This document shows, piece by piece, positions 1-9,034 of a stretch of DNA of 64,000 bases. The translations under genes were made by a program, and so were the position numbers. This DNA comes from Vibrio pacinii DSM 19139 (lineage in GTDB: Bacteria; Pseudomonadota; Gammaproteobacteria; Enterobacterales; Vibrionaceae). Below the pieces are notes generated by a model. The model saw only the letters and a list, made by a program, of their open reading frames with translations, searched no databases and was not told where the DNA came from. Where the stretch lies: the NCBI RefSeq assembly GCF_000711795.1, contig NZ_KL543977.1, positions 62,001 through 126,000 of the forward strand, written 5' to 3'. Position 1 is the stretch's first letter; every line of letters starts with the position of its first letter.

Positions 1-876
1 CGGATAGTAGGTATGTAATGGCCACTTACGGTTGTAGAGAGAAAACGGCGCATCTTTCTTAAGCAGATCCATATGTGCGCCCCAGTAGGCATCAATGGTT
101 CCAACATCACGCCAATAGACCTCTTCCTTTTCACCCGTAATGCGATTGGTGCTAAAGTCATACACAAAGACATCACCTTTAGGAAACATATTAGGGATTA
201 TGTCTTTACCGAAATCGTGCGAAGATTCAGGATTCTCAGCATCTTCAATCAGTTCGGCGAATAATCGTTGTGCTTCAAAGATGTAATTGCCCATAGAAAC
301 CAAGGCAAAATCAGGATCGCCAGGAATCGATTTTGGCTTAGCGGGTTTTTCTTCAAAGCCAACCATGCGCCCCTCTTCATCCACTTCAATCACGCCAAAC
401 TCTGAGGCTTCTGATAATGGCATACGCAAAGCCGAGACTGTCAGTGAGGCTTGCTTTTGCGCATGGTAATCGAGCATTTGCTTGATATCCATTTTATAAA
501 TATGGTCTGAACCAAAAATACACACTTGCTCTGGCTCGGAGAGTTCCATAAAGCGTAAGTTTTGATAGATGGCGTCTGCGGTACCTTCATACCAGCGTTT
601 ACCTGTGCGCATCTGAGCAGGAATGGGATCAATAAAACGGTCGGTAATGCCGCTGATATTCCAACCCTTTTTCATGTGATGGAACAAAGATTGGGATTTA
701 AATTGAGTCAGCACGTAAATGCGCATCAAGTCAGCATTGACAAAGTTATTCAGAGCGAAATCGATAAGACGGTAGCTACCGCCAAAAGGTACAGAGGGTT
801 TACTACGAGATTCTGTTAAAGGGCGAAGGCGTGATCCCTCACCTCCAGCCAAGATCATTCCCAAAACTCCAGCCAT
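1..876 (-). CDS. glgC: Glucose-1-phosphate adenylyltransferase (partial, 3' end outside window)
   Basis: ADP-glucose pyrophosphorylase makes ADP-glucose from ATP and glucose-1-phosphate, the committed step of glycogen synthesis. Reading leftward from an ATG at 876, the first 292 codons are open to the window edge. The N-terminus carries the nucleotidyltransferase signature LAGGEGSRLRPLT followed by KPSVPFGG, and further on FGSDHIYKMD, the NAG-like GVIEVDE stretch, FEEKPAKP and YWRDVGT, all typical of bacterial GlgC. The family is about 405 residues, so roughly 110 codons including the beta-helix domain are missing. It lies downstream of topA on the same strand but beyond a terminator and a 446-bp gap, so it probably has its own promoter. 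Vibrios often carry two glgC genes; this topA-linked copy corresponds in position to the V. cholerae glgC-1 locus (inference from synteny). Confidence 0.95.
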   Translation of the reverse strand, partial: MAGVLGMILAGGEGSRLRPLTESRSKPSVPFGGSYRLIDFALNNFVNADLMRIYVLTQFKSQSLFHHMKKGWNISGITDRFIDPIPAQMRTGKRWYEGTADAIYQNLRFMELSEPEQVCIFGSDHIYKMDIKQMLDYHAQKQASLTVSALRMPLSEASEFGVIEVDEEGRMVGFEEKPAKPKSIPGDPDFALVSMGNYIFEAQRLFAELIEDAENPESSHDFGKDIIPNMFPKGDVFVYDFSTNRITGEKEEVYWRDVGTIDAYWGAHMDLLKKDAPFSLYNRKWPLHTYYP

Positions 877-1322
877 TCATTGTTCTCCATTCTATTTTTT
901 CTTGTGGGTCAATCCTTTATTGAGGGGAGATTCACCCAATATATTCCGTTTTTAGTCCCCATTTTTAGAGAGGGACCTATCCAGCTTAAGCCATGTCACG
1001 TCAGTATCAAGGCGTCGATCAACAAGCCCGATAGACGTGCAAAAGGTTTACTATAAGTTATCGTATTCCTTTAAGATTACAATTTAAAATATGCTGTACT
1101 ATCGACCGCACATTAATTACTTTTTAGAGCCCTGCGTTAGCTCACACAAAATCATCGAATAGCTACAGGTTAATAACATCTCGCCTACATTAAAGTGACC
1201 TAGTTCGCAGACTGATTTTATTGAGTATGAACTGCTCAATCTGTACTCACTACCATACTTGTCATAACGTTTTGCTATAAAAAAAGCAGCCATTCGGCTG
1301 CTTTTTAATTGGGTGTATTCGA
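877..1322. other. Intergenic region between topA and glgC
   Basis: 446 bp between the glgC start and the topA stop. It holds the topA terminator at its right end. The rest is AT-rich and presumably contains the leftward glgC promoter. I see no convincing gene on either strand. Confidence 0.5.
1279..1308 (-). terminator. Intrinsic terminator of topA
   Basis: Stem AAGCAGCC / GGCTGCTT with a short loop. On the minus strand it is followed by a run of T (the A run at 1279-1285). It lies just after the topA stop codon. Confidence 0.85.
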
Positions 1323-3950
1323 TTATTTTGCGCTCTTCTTACGCTTGTCGGTAATTTCCCACTTACCATCAATATATAACGCGGTATAACCTGAAGGCTT
1401 ACCATCGATTTCAGAACGCACGTAATTCTCTTTGGTCTTGCGACTAAAGCGCACGACCATTGGCAGACCATCAGGGTCTTTTTGTGGCGCATCTGTCAGA
1501 TAATGGAATTTAGGTGAAATACGATCTTTAAATCTGACCAACTCTTCAACAAGAGGCGCTCGTGTTTCACGCGATTTAGGGAAAGTACTCGCGGCTAAAA
1601 ACAGACCTGACGCACCATCACGCAGTACAAAATAAGCATCTGAATTTTCACACGGCAACTCTGGCAGGTGAACTGGATCTTCCTTAGGCGGAGCCACTTC
1701 ACCGTTTTTCAAGATCTTGCGCGTGTTTTTACAACTTTCACTGGTACAGTCCATGTATTTGCCAAAACGACCATTTTTCAGCACCATGTCGCTGCCACAC
1801 TTGTCACACTCGACGACTGGGCCATCATAGCCTTTGACTTTAAACTCACCATGCTCAACCACGTAGCCTTCACAGTTTGGGTTGTTACCACAAACATGCA
1901 TTTTACGCTTGTCATCAATCAGGTAAGCATCCATCGCCGTTTCACAGATAGGACAACGTTTCTTCGCGCGCAGTGCAGCTGTTTCAACGTCTTCTTCAAG
2001 CACATTGATAATGCCATCTTCATCGCCAAGGTTGATCGTTGTCTTACAACGCTCTTTGGGTGGCAATGCATAACCCGAACAGCCTAAGAATACGCCAGTT
2101 GATGCGGTACGAATCCCCATTGGACGCGAACATGTTGGACACTCAATATCGGTATAGACGATATTATTTGGCTTCATACCACCTTGTTCTTCGTCAAGCT
2201 CGGCCTTCTCAAGATCGCAGGTGAAGTCTTTAAAGAAGTCATCAAGGACGGTCTTCCAGTTGGCTTCTCCTTCTGCGATTTGGTCGAGCTTTTCTTCCAT
2301 ACGCGATGTGAACTCATAGTTCATCAACTCATCGAAGCTACCATCAAGACGGTCAGTAACGATCTCACCCATTTTTTCTGCGTAGAAACGACGCTGCTCG
2401 ACCTTTACGTATCCACGGTCTTGGATCGTAGAGATGATCGATGCGTAGGTTGATGGGCGGCCGATACCGCGTTTTTCGAGCTCTTTTACTAGCGCGGCTT
2501 CAGTAAAGCGTGCTGGCGGCTTAGTAAAATGCTGCTTAGGATCGAGCTTAATCAAATCAACGCTATCACCCACTTGAACCGCAGGTAGGATTTGATCTTC
2601 GTTTTTACCCAGAGGACGTTGAACGCGAGTCCAACCATCAAACTTGAGAATACGGCCTTTTGCTTTCAAGGTGTATTCTGCCGCTTTCACACTGACGGTG
2701 GTTGAATCATATTTAGCTGGCGTCATTTGACAGGCAACAAATTGATTCCAAATTAAGGCATACAGTTTGTGTGCGTCAGCGTCCATTCCATTGAGATCAT
2801 CCGTTTTTACCGCAACATCAGAAGGTCGGATCGCTTCGTGCGCTTCTTGCGCACCTTGCTTGCTGCCATAAACATTGGCTTTAGCAGGTAAATAAGCATC
2901 ACCGTACTCTTCACCAATGAAGCCGCGTACGGTCTCCACAGCTTCCGAACTTAGGTTCGTTGAGTCAGTACGCATGTAAGTGATGTAACCCGCTTCATAA
3001 AGGCGCTGAGCTAACATCATGGTCTTTTTCACGCCATAGCCAAGACGCGTACTCGCGGCTTGTTGCAATGTCGAAGTAATAAAAGGGGCCGAAGGCTTGC
3101 TTGAAGTCGGTCGATCCTCTCGTTTGCAGACTTCGTAGCGCGCTTTTTCAAGCACCGCCGTCGCAACTTGGGTTTCGGCTTCATTGACAGGCTTAAACGC
3201 AACACCATCTTTTTGCGCCACTTGCAAACGAAAATCGGCTTTATCTTTGGTTTTAGTGTCTGCGTGGATATCCCAAAATTCTTCAGGAACAAAGGCCTTG
3301 ATTTGACGCTCACGCTCAACCAACAGTTTAACCGCAACCGATTGAACACGCCCGGCAGAAAGACCACGCGCCACTTTCTTCCATAGCAGCGGAGAAACCA
3401 TAAAGCCCACAACGCGATCCATAAAACGACGCGCTTGCTGTGCATTAACACCATCAATACTCAACTCGCCCGGTTTCTCGAACGCTTGTTGAATGGCGTT
3501 TTTGGTGATCTCGTTAAAGACTACTCGTTTGTATCGCTCTTCATCGCCACCGATGATCTCACGAAGGTGCCAAGCGATGGCTTCTCCTTCGCGGTCCAAA
3601 TCGGTTGCGAGATAGACGCGGTCCGCGTCTTCAGCGAGCTTTTGCAGCTCGGCGACAACTTTTTCTTTTCCGGGTAGAATTTGATAGTTCGCTTCCCAAC
3701 CATGATATGGGTCTATCCCCATTTTCTTGATTAAGGATTTACGATCTTTTTCTTTCTTAATGCGTGCTTTTTCTTCAGCGCTTAAGCCTTTAGTGGATAC
3801 CGCTGCCGCTTTCTGGCCCGTACTTTGGCCAGCCGTCGGCAGATCACGTACGTGACCTACACTGGACTTTACAATAAAGTCCTTACCTAAATACTTATTG
3901 ATGGTCTTCGCTTTGGCTGGCGATTCCACAATAACCAGTGACTTACCCAT
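1323..3950 (-). CDS. topA: DNA topoisomerase I (type IA)
   Basis: Relaxes negative supercoils by cutting and resealing one DNA strand through a phosphotyrosine intermediate. 875 residues, close to E. coli TopA (865). The N-terminal Toprim domain has the metal motif ATDLDREGEA (acidic residues near 117, 119 and 121). The catalytic tyrosine lies in GYITYMRTDS, near residue 325. The C-terminal third has three four-cysteine zinc ribbons, with CPTC, CPIC and CDKC as leading pairs, followed by a basic tail ending in KRKKSAK that fits the ssDNA-binding region. The start at 3950 gives the usual N-terminus MGKSLVIVESPAKAKTI. A strong terminator follows. The divergent neighbour is yciN, the same topA/yciN pairing as in enterics. 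Confidence 0.98.
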   Translation of the reverse strand: MGKSLVIVESPAKAKTINKYLGKDFIVKSSVGHVRDLPTAGQSTGQKAAAVSTKGLSAEEKARIKKEKDRKSLIKKMGIDPYHGWEANYQILPGKEKVVAELQKLAEDADRVYLATDLDREGEAIAWHLREIIGGDEERYKRVVFNEITKNAIQQAFEKPGELSIDGVNAQQARRFMDRVVGFMVSPLLWKKVARGLSAGRVQSVAVKLLVERERQIKAFVPEEFWDIHADTKTKDKADFRLQVAQKDGVAFKPVNEAETQVATAVLEKARYEVCKREDRPTSSKPSAPFITSTLQQAASTRLGYGVKKTMMLAQRLYEAGYITYMRTDSTNLSSEAVETVRGFIGEEYGDAYLPAKANVYGSKQGAQEAHEAIRPSDVAVKTDDLNGMDADAHKLYALIWNQFVACQMTPAKYDSTTVSVKAAEYTLKAKGRILKFDGWTRVQRPLGKNEDQILPAVQVGDSVDLIKLDPKQHFTKPPARFTEAALVKELEKRGIGRPSTYASIISTIQDRGYVKVEQRRFYAEKMGEIVTDRLDGSFDELMNYEFTSRMEEKLDQIAEGEANWKTVLDDFFKDFTCDLEKAELDEEQGGMKPNNIVYTDIECPTCSRPMGIRTASTGVFLGCSGYALPPKERCKTTINLGDEDGIINVLEEDVETAALRAKKRCPICETAMDAYLIDDKRKMHVCGNNPNCEGYVVEHGEFKVKGYDGPVVECDKCGSDMVLKNGRFGKYMDCTSESCKNTRKILKNGEVAPPKEDPVHLPELPCENSDAYFVLRDGASGLFLAASTFPKSRETRAPLVEELVRFKDRISPKFHYLTDAPQKDPDGLPMVVRFSRKTKENYVRSEIDGKPSGYTALYIDGKWEITDKRKKSAK

Positions 3951-4349
3951 AATTGACTCAAGTGTCCTTTATCGAGTGCGAATTTATCGCACGACATTCT
4001 TAATATTCTGCTTCTTTTTTACTATCGAGCGAGAATGCAAGAAGATCAATCTCTTTTTTAAAAATTCTCTCTTGACTGCTCGACAAAGCAGCGATGTATC
4101 CAAAAACGCCAAGTCGATTTGATATTGATGTCCACTTGAGTGTTAATGGTGGGCTAGAAAGTCGGACATACTAAACGTCAAGGGCAAAAAGTTGCCAAAC
4201 TATCACAAAGATTTTTGCCATCAGTCACAAAACCTGTCGCTAGCGCAAGCCAACTCGATTGATCTATCGCATTGGAATTTGCTGTGCAACTCCTTACAAT
4301 CACGACAACCCTTCCTGTGAGAAGCTGATTAACACGAGGCAAGACTTTT
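3951..4349. other. Divergent promoter region topA / yciN
   Basis: 399 bp between two divergent genes, so it must hold both promoters. Arms GGCAAAAA (4183-4190) and TTTTTGCC (4212-4219) form a possible hairpin or operator. No additional gene is supported. Confidence 0.5.
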
Positions 4350-4598
4350 ATGAGCGAGAAAAAAATCATCCCACAAAACGAACTATTGATGATAGCTAAC
4401 CACCTCATTCAAGAACATGACGACTACATCGAGGGGATGCGCGCGGACAGCGTCGAGGAAAAAGAGGGCGTGCTCGTTTTTAAAGGTAACTATTTCATTG
4501 ATGACAAAGGTTTACCTACCATTCAGACAACAGCGGTATTTAATATGTTTAAGTACTTAGCCCACCATTTGTCGAAAGAGTTTACCCTACAAAAATAG
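4350..4598 (+). CDS. yciN: YciN family protein (DUF2498)
   Basis: 82 residues, essentially the size of E. coli YciN (83), and next to topA as in E. coli. The protein is small, soluble and acidic, with no signal peptide, membrane segment or catalytic motif visible. The central part (DDYIEGMRADSVEEKEGVLV) and the aromatic stretch around VFNMFKYLAHHL look typical of DUF2498. The function of the family is not established to my knowledge. It is transcribed divergently from topA and ends in a strong hairpin terminator shared with convergent aroA. Confidence 0.85.
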   Translation: MSEKKIIPQNELLMIANHLIQEHDDYIEGMRADSVEEKEGVLVFKGNYFIDDKGLPTIQTTAVFNMFKYLAHHLSKEFTLQK

Positions 4599-4602
4599 CA
4601 AC

Positions 4603-4643
4603 GAAAAAGGGTTGGCACACTGTGTCAACCCTTTCATTTTTTT
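4603..4643. terminator. Bidirectional terminator yciN / aroA
   Basis: Near-perfect hairpin with outer arms AAAGGGTTG and CAACCCTTT and inner CACA/TGTG, followed by a T run on the plus strand and flanked by an A run on the left, which gives a T run on the minus strand. It separates two convergent genes. Confidence 0.85.
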
Positions 4644-4671
4644 GAGCCTTAGATCAAAGCCCAGCAATCCG

Positions 4672-5952
4672 CTATGAGCTCAGCCCTGCCAGCTTGTCAA
4701 AATAGTCTGGGAACGTTTTTGACGTACATTTAGGGTCATTGATCGTAACAGGGGTGTCACTCAGCGCAACCAGAGAGAAACACATTGCCATGCGATGATC
4801 ATCGTAAGTGTCGATCGCAGCATGAATCAGCTGCTGAGGGGGAGTGATGATAATATAATCTTCACCTTCTTCCACTTCCGCGCCTACTTTGCGCAGTTCT
4901 GTCGCCATTGCCGCTAAACGGTCGGTTTCTTTCACTCGCCAGTTGTAGACATTACGAATTGCCGTTGTACCTTTAGCAAACAACGCAGTCGTAGCAATGG
5001 TCATCGCCGCATCAGGGATATGATTAAAGTCCATATCTACCGCGTTCAGTACGCCAACGCGAGAGATAACATAGTCATCACCCCACTCTATTTCAGCGCC
5101 CATTTTCTCAAGCGCATCGGCAAACTGAACATCACCCTGGATGCTCTTTTTGCCAATACCTGTGACTTTAATCTCACCGCCTTTGATTGCCGCAGCGGCC
5201 AAAAAGTAAGACGCCGATGAGGCATCGCCTTCGACTAAAAACTCGCCTGGTGCAACATAAGATTGCCCTTTACGAATAACAAACTGCTGATAGTTATCAT
5301 TTTCCACTTCGACGCCGAACTGCTGCATAATATGCAAAGTAATGTCGATATAAGGTTTAGACACTAAATCACCGATGATCTTAATGGTGACATCATCTTG
5401 GGCAAGTGGCGCTGACATGAGAAATGCGGTTAAGAACTGACTAGAAATCGAACCATCAATTTCTACCGTCCCACCCTGAAGACCGGTGCCATAAATCTTA
5501 AGTGGCGGATAGTTTTCATTTTCTAGGTAGTCGATTTTGGCTCCCGCTTGACGCAGGGCCGTCACTAAATGACCAATCGGACGCTCTTTCATGCGTGGCT
5601 CACCCGTCAGAACAAATTCACCATCGCTCAAACACAGTGCCGCCGCCAAAGGTCGCATCGCTGTACCCGCATTGCCCAGAAATAGCTCTAACGCCTGTGG
5701 GCTCGTAAAGGGCTTGCCAAGACCTTCCACTTCACACACGGTTTTGTCTTGAGAAAGCGTGTAAGAAACACCCAACTGAGTAAGTGCATTGAGCATATGA
5801 CGAATATCGTCGCTATCGAGCAAATTGGTTAAACGGGTCGTACCATTCGCCAATGCTGCAAGTAACAAGGCGCGATTTGATACGCTTTTAGAGCCGGGTA
5901 AGTTGACCTCACCATTGACTTTATTGATAGGTTGTAACGTAAGGCTTTCCAT
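4672..5952 (-). CDS. aroA: 3-phosphoshikimate 1-carboxyvinyltransferase (EPSP synthase)
   Basis: Sixth step of the shikimate pathway: transfers the enolpyruvyl group of PEP to shikimate-3-phosphate on the way to chorismate and aromatic amino acids. 426 residues, the family's normal length. The phosphate-binding motif LPGSKSVSNRALLLAA lies near residues 18-33, and GNAGTAMRPL near 93-102 matches the class I (glyphosate-sensitive type) PEP site with its conserved glycine. WRVKETDRLAAM and DDHRMAM near the C-terminus complete the signature. Cytoplasmic. It appears monocistronic: a shared terminator lies downstream and a 163-bp gap separates it from the glycine-zipper gene upstream. Confidence 0.98.
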   Translation of the reverse strand: MESLTLQPINKVNGEVNLPGSKSVSNRALLLAALANGTTRLTNLLDSDDIRHMLNALTQLGVSYTLSQDKTVCEVEGLGKPFTSPQALELFLGNAGTAMRPLAAALCLSDGEFVLTGEPRMKERPIGHLVTALRQAGAKIDYLENENYPPLKIYGTGLQGGTVEIDGSISSQFLTAFLMSAPLAQDDVTIKIIGDLVSKPYIDITLHIMQQFGVEVENDNYQQFVIRKGQSYVAPGEFLVEGDASSASYFLAAAAIKGGEIKVTGIGKKSIQGDVQFADALEKMGAEIEWGDDYVISRVGVLNAVDMDFNHIPDAAMTIATTALFAKGTTAIRNVYNWRVKETDRLAAMATELRKVGAEVEEGEDYIIITPPQQLIHAAIDTYDDHRMAMCFSLVALSDTPVTINDPKCTSKTFPDYFDKLAGLSS

Positions 5953-6115
5953 TAAAATTGTTAGTCCTTGCTCATCCCACTGTCCTAATGCTGAATGGAA
6001 TGATGAAAAATTCTTCGTAGTTGCAGACTATCTAAAAACAACGCGTAAAACCAGAGCCAAACTGCGATTAGGACTGAATAATTATGTCACAGGGCAGAGA
6101 GCGTTAATGATCAGA

Positions 6116-6571
6116 TTAATACGCTTTATCAACCCGCACACCATTATCAAAATAGAGTATGCGCACCTTATCACCACGTTTGAAAAGCATTTGATTATCA
6201 ACATCTTGAATGACATCAATTAACTGCCCATCATCACTGTTAATTAGTAACTCAACCAATTGATACTCTAGTTGGTATTCTTGTTGGCCATGATGGCGCG
6301 CCACTCCTGCGCCCGCCACAGCGCCAACCGCCGTGGCGACTTCCTGACCAGTCCCGCCTCCAAACTGATGACCAATTACGCCCCCAATAACAGCGCCAAG
6401 CAGGGTTTGCCAACCATTGGCACGTGACTTGATAATCTCTTGTTCACTGATATACCTGACCGTATCGACTTGACCAAAAACGACTTGGTTGACGGGTCTG
6501 GCGCTATTTCTTTCATAAGCTGCATTGGCAATCAATGGAAAAACCAATATGATCCACAACCACTTCTTCAT
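6116..6571 (-). CDS. Glycine-zipper 2TM domain envelope protein (YcfJ/SlyB-like)
   Basis: 151 residues. The N-terminus MKKWLWIILVFPLIANA is a Sec signal peptide with a probable cut after ANA. There is no lipobox cysteine, so this is not a lipoprotein, unlike SlyB. Residues roughly 55-92 form a glycine zipper (LLGAVIGGVIGHQFGGGTG, then VATAVGAVAGAGVA), the hallmark of the 17-kDa surface antigen / YcfJ-type 2TM domain. The C-terminal part (VELLINSDDGQLIDVIQ, then FKRGDKVRILYFDNGVRV) resembles the small beta domain that follows the zipper in this family. The role is not known; family members are outer-membrane or periplasmic and linked to envelope integrity. It is divergent from aat, with only 20 bp between the start codons. 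Confidence 0.8.
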   Translation of the reverse strand: MKKWLWIILVFPLIANAAYERNSARPVNQVVFGQVDTVRYISEQEIIKSRANGWQTLLGAVIGGVIGHQFGGGTGQEVATAVGAVAGAGVARHHGQQEYQLEYQLVELLINSDDGQLIDVIQDVDNQMLFKRGDKVRILYFDNGVRVDKAY

Positions 6572-6591
6572 TCACGTTACCTCGACCTAAT

Positions 6592-7302
6592 ATGGCGTTT
6601 TATCTTACTGAACTTGATTCCGACCAACTCTGGTTTCCGTCTCCCTTCGAAGCGTTAACCGACCCAAACGGGCTCCTCGCTGTCGGTGGTGACCTAACCC
6701 CAGAGCGAATCAAACTCGCCTATCAAAATGGCATCTTTCCTTGGTATGGACCTGGAGAGCCGATTTTATGGTGGAGCCCTTCTCCGCGTGCGGTGTTTAA
6801 CCCTAAGACCTTCAAAGCGGCAAAAAGTCTCAAAAAGTTTCAACGCAAGCACCAATATACTGTCAGTATTGACCACGCAACGAATGCTGTCATCGACTAT
6901 TGCGCCTCGACTCGCAGTGAAGATGAAACGTGGTTGAATGAAGAGATGCGTGCGGCCTATAAACAGTTGGCTGCTCTTGGAATTTGTCACTCAGTCGAGG
7001 TTTGGCTTGATGACGAGTTAATCGGCGGGTTATATGGTCTTTCAATTGGTCAGGTCTTTTGTGGCGAGTCGATGTTCAGTTTAAAAACCAACGCCTCAAA
7101 AATTGCACTTTGGTATTTTTGTGAACACTTTCATAAACATAATGGTCAACTTATCGACTGTCAGGTCATGAACTCTCATTTGCAGTCCTTAGGTGCATAC
7201 GAACTGGAAAGATCGGATTTTTTACAAACACTGCTATCCTTTAAGAGCCAAAGCGTAGTAGAAAACTGTTTTGCAAAACAGTGGCTAAAGAGCGAGACCT
7301 AA
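6592..7302 (+). CDS. aat: Leucyl/phenylalanyl-tRNA-protein transferase
   Basis: Adds Leu or Phe from aminoacyl-tRNA to proteins with N-terminal Arg or Lys, making ClpS/ClpAP N-degrons. 236 residues, as in E. coli Aat (234). Family motifs are clear: FPSPFEALTDPNGLLAVGGDL near the start, then YQNGIFPWYGPGEPILWWSPSPRAV, VYGLSIG-type GGLYGLSIGQVFCGESMFS, and LIDCQVMNSHLQSLGA. The next gene, bpt, begins 6 nt after this stop, so the two N-degron transferases form one transcription unit, with infA close behind. Confidence 0.97.
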   Translation: MAFYLTELDSDQLWFPSPFEALTDPNGLLAVGGDLTPERIKLAYQNGIFPWYGPGEPILWWSPSPRAVFNPKTFKAAKSLKKFQRKHQYTVSIDHATNAVIDYCASTRSEDETWLNEEMRAAYKQLAALGICHSVEVWLDDELIGGLYGLSIGQVFCGESMFSLKTNASKIALWYFCEHFHKHNGQLIDCQVMNSHLQSLGAYELERSDFLQTLLSFKSQSVVENCFAKQWLKSET

Positions 7303-7308
7303 AGATTG

Positions 7309-8007
7309 ATGAGTTCAGACCTACAACAAATCCGTATTGGCTTAACCGATAGCCATGCGTGCAGCTATTTAAGTGACCGTCAGGAGCGTGTGGCGGTTGC
7401 TCTCGATCCCGCGATGCACTGCGGATCAAGTTATGAGGTATTGCTTGCCAACGGTTTTCGTCGAAGTGGAGATACCATTTACAAACCTCATTGCGATCGT
7501 TGCCAAGCTTGCCAAGCGATTCGGATTTCGATCCCCGACTTCACTCTTTCTCGTAATCAAAAACGCTTGCTCAGTAAAGCTCGCTCAATAACTTGGCAAT
7601 TAAAAGATCAAATGGACAACGATTGGTTTGAACTTTATAGCAAGTACATCGAGGCACGACATCGTCACGGCTCAATGTATCCTCCCAAACGGCGTGAATT
7701 TGCTCAGTTTGCTCAATGTAATTGGCTAAATACCCAGTTTTTGCACCTCTATGACGATCAGCAATTGATTGCTATCGCCGTCACCGATATGCTGTCGAAC
7801 AGCGCCAGTGCCTTTTATACTTTTTTCGATCCCGAATACTCGATTTCACTAGGAACCTTAGCCGTCTTGTACCAAGCAAAATATTGCTCCCAACAAGGAA
7901 AGCAGTGGCTCTATTTGGGTTATCAGATTGATGAATGCCCAGCAATGAGCTATAAAGTCCGATTTCAGCGCCATCAAAGGCTAGTAAATCAGCGTTGGCA
8001 AGGGTAG
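7309..8007 (+). CDS. bpt: Aspartate/glutamate leucyltransferase (Bpt)
   Basis: Transfers Leu from Leu-tRNA to proteins with N-terminal Asp or Glu. This activity was established for Vibrio vulnificus Bpt, a homologue of eukaryotic arginyltransferase. 232 residues from the ATG at 7309; a TTG three bases earlier is the only nearby alternative. The N-terminal cysteine-rich module is present (HACSYLSDRQERVAVALDP, then HCDRCQACQAIRI), followed by the GNAT-like C-terminal half with SMYPP, YTFFDPEY and LYLGYQIDECPAMSYK. It follows aat almost directly, linking both arms of the bacterial N-degron pathway. Confidence 0.95.
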   Translation: MSSDLQQIRIGLTDSHACSYLSDRQERVAVALDPAMHCGSSYEVLLANGFRRSGDTIYKPHCDRCQACQAIRISIPDFTLSRNQKRLLSKARSITWQLKDQMDNDWFELYSKYIEARHRHGSMYPPKRREFAQFAQCNWLNTQFLHLYDDQQLIAIAVTDMLSNSASAFYTFFDPEYSISLGTLAVLYQAKYCSQQGKQWLYLGYQIDECPAMSYKVRFQRHQRLVNQRWQG

Positions 8008-8088
8008 AATACCGCCCAACTTTACTTAATTCATTTTTATCGGCATGAAAAGTCGCTAAAAATTGTCCATTTTTTAAAAGAGGATTAA

Positions 8089-8307
8089 ATGGCTAAAGAA
8101 GACGTAATTGAGATGCAAGGCACCGTCCTTGATACTCTTCCAAACACAATGTTCCGTGTTGAGCTAGAAAACGGTCACGTAGTTACTGCTCACATCTCTG
8201 GTAAAATGCGTAAGAACTACATCCGTATTCTTACTGGTGACAAAGTAACTGTTGAGATGACTCCATACGACCTATCTAAGGGTCGCATCGTCTTCCGTGC
8301 TCGTTAA
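8089..8307 (+). CDS. infA: Translation initiation factor IF-1
   Basis: Binds the ribosomal A site during initiation together with IF-2 and IF-3. 72 residues, the exact family length, and one OB-fold: MAKEDVIEMQGTVLDTLPN, then FRVELENGHVVTAHISGKMRK, NYIRILTGDKVTVEMTPYDL and the C-terminal GRIVFRAR. AGAGG sits seven bases before the ATG. Codon use is strongly biased toward common codons, as expected of a highly expressed gene. A bidirectional terminator follows, shared with convergent tdk. Confidence 0.98.
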   Translation: MAKEDVIEMQGTVLDTLPNTMFRVELENGHVVTAHISGKMRKNYIRILTGDKVTVEMTPYDLSKGRIVFRAR

Positions 8308-8327
8308 TCTCTGATTCTCGAACACAA

Positions 8328-8362
8328 ACAAAAAACGGAGCTTCATGCTCCGTTTTTTGTTT
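8328..8362. terminator. Bidirectional terminator infA / tdk
   Basis: Stem ACGGAGC / GCTCCGT extended by A run on the left and T run on the right (AAAAAACGGAGC...GCTCCGTTTTTT), between convergent genes. Confidence 0.9.
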
Positions 8363-8377
8363 CAATCACAAGTGGCA

Positions 8378-8956
8378 CTACTTACCAAGCGCTTCTTTGT
8401 AGTGTTGACGACAGACAGAGACATATTTGTCATTACCACCAATGGCGACTTGGTCACCTTCAGCAATCGCAACACCATTCTCATCCGTACGAATCACCAT
8501 ATTCGCTTTGCGTCCACAGTGACAGATAGTTTTCAATTCAACCAACTTATCAGCCCAAGACAATAAGTATCGACTACCTTCAAACAATTCACCAAGAAAG
8601 TCAGTTCTTAGGCCATAGCACAATACTGGGATATGCAGTTTATCAACGACTTCTGTTAACTGATAAACCTGCTCTTTACTCAAGAACTGACATTCATCAA
8701 CTAAAATACAGTGACGCTTTTCTGCGTCATTCAGCGCGACGGTTTCCTGATATAGATCGGTATCAGGGCGGAACAAATGCGCGTCAGACTGCAAACCAAT
8801 CCGTGAACTCACTTTGCCAATACCGTAACGATCATCAAGCGCCGCGGTAAAAATTACGGGTGTCATGCCTCGTTCTTGATAATTGAACGAAGACTGAAGA
8901 AGAGTGGTTGATTTACCCGCATTCATTGCTGAGTAATAGAAGTACATCTGAGCCAC
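8378..8956 (-). CDS. tdk: Thymidine kinase (type II)
   Basis: Phosphorylates thymidine to dTMP in nucleoside salvage. 192 residues, normal for bacterial type II enzymes. The P-loop SAMNAGKSTTLLQS is near residues 9-22, the Walker B/lasso segment reads ILVDECQFLS, and the zinc site is formed by ICHCGRKA and the C-terminal VCRQHY (three cysteines and one histidine). YGLRTDF is the usual flexible segment before the lasso. Convergent with infA. The upstream neighbour cysS ends in its own terminator, so tdk is likely monocistronic. Confidence 0.97.
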   Translation of the reverse strand: MAQMYFYYSAMNAGKSTTLLQSSFNYQERGMTPVIFTAALDDRYGIGKVSSRIGLQSDAHLFRPDTDLYQETVALNDAEKRHCILVDECQFLSKEQVYQLTEVVDKLHIPVLCYGLRTDFLGELFEGSRYLLSWADKLVELKTICHCGRKANMVIRTDENGVAIAEGDQVAIGGNDKYVSVCRQHYKEALGK

Positions 8957-8988
8957 GAAATGCCCTACCTCAAAATAATAATTTAATA

Positions 8989-9016
8989 GAAAAAAGGGCT
9001 GAAAAACAGCCCTTCA
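8989..9016 (-). terminator. Intrinsic terminator of cysS
   Basis: Hairpin GGGCTG / CAGCCC. On the minus strand it is followed by a T run (A run at 8989-8995). It sits about 20 bp after the cysS stop. Confidence 0.85.
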
Positions 9017-9034
9017 TTTAATCATCGTTGTCTA

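Noticed and set aside
1668..2087. Long plus-strand ORF opposite topA
   Set aside because: Antisense shadow of a clearly conserved gene; no ribosome-binding site or recognisable product.
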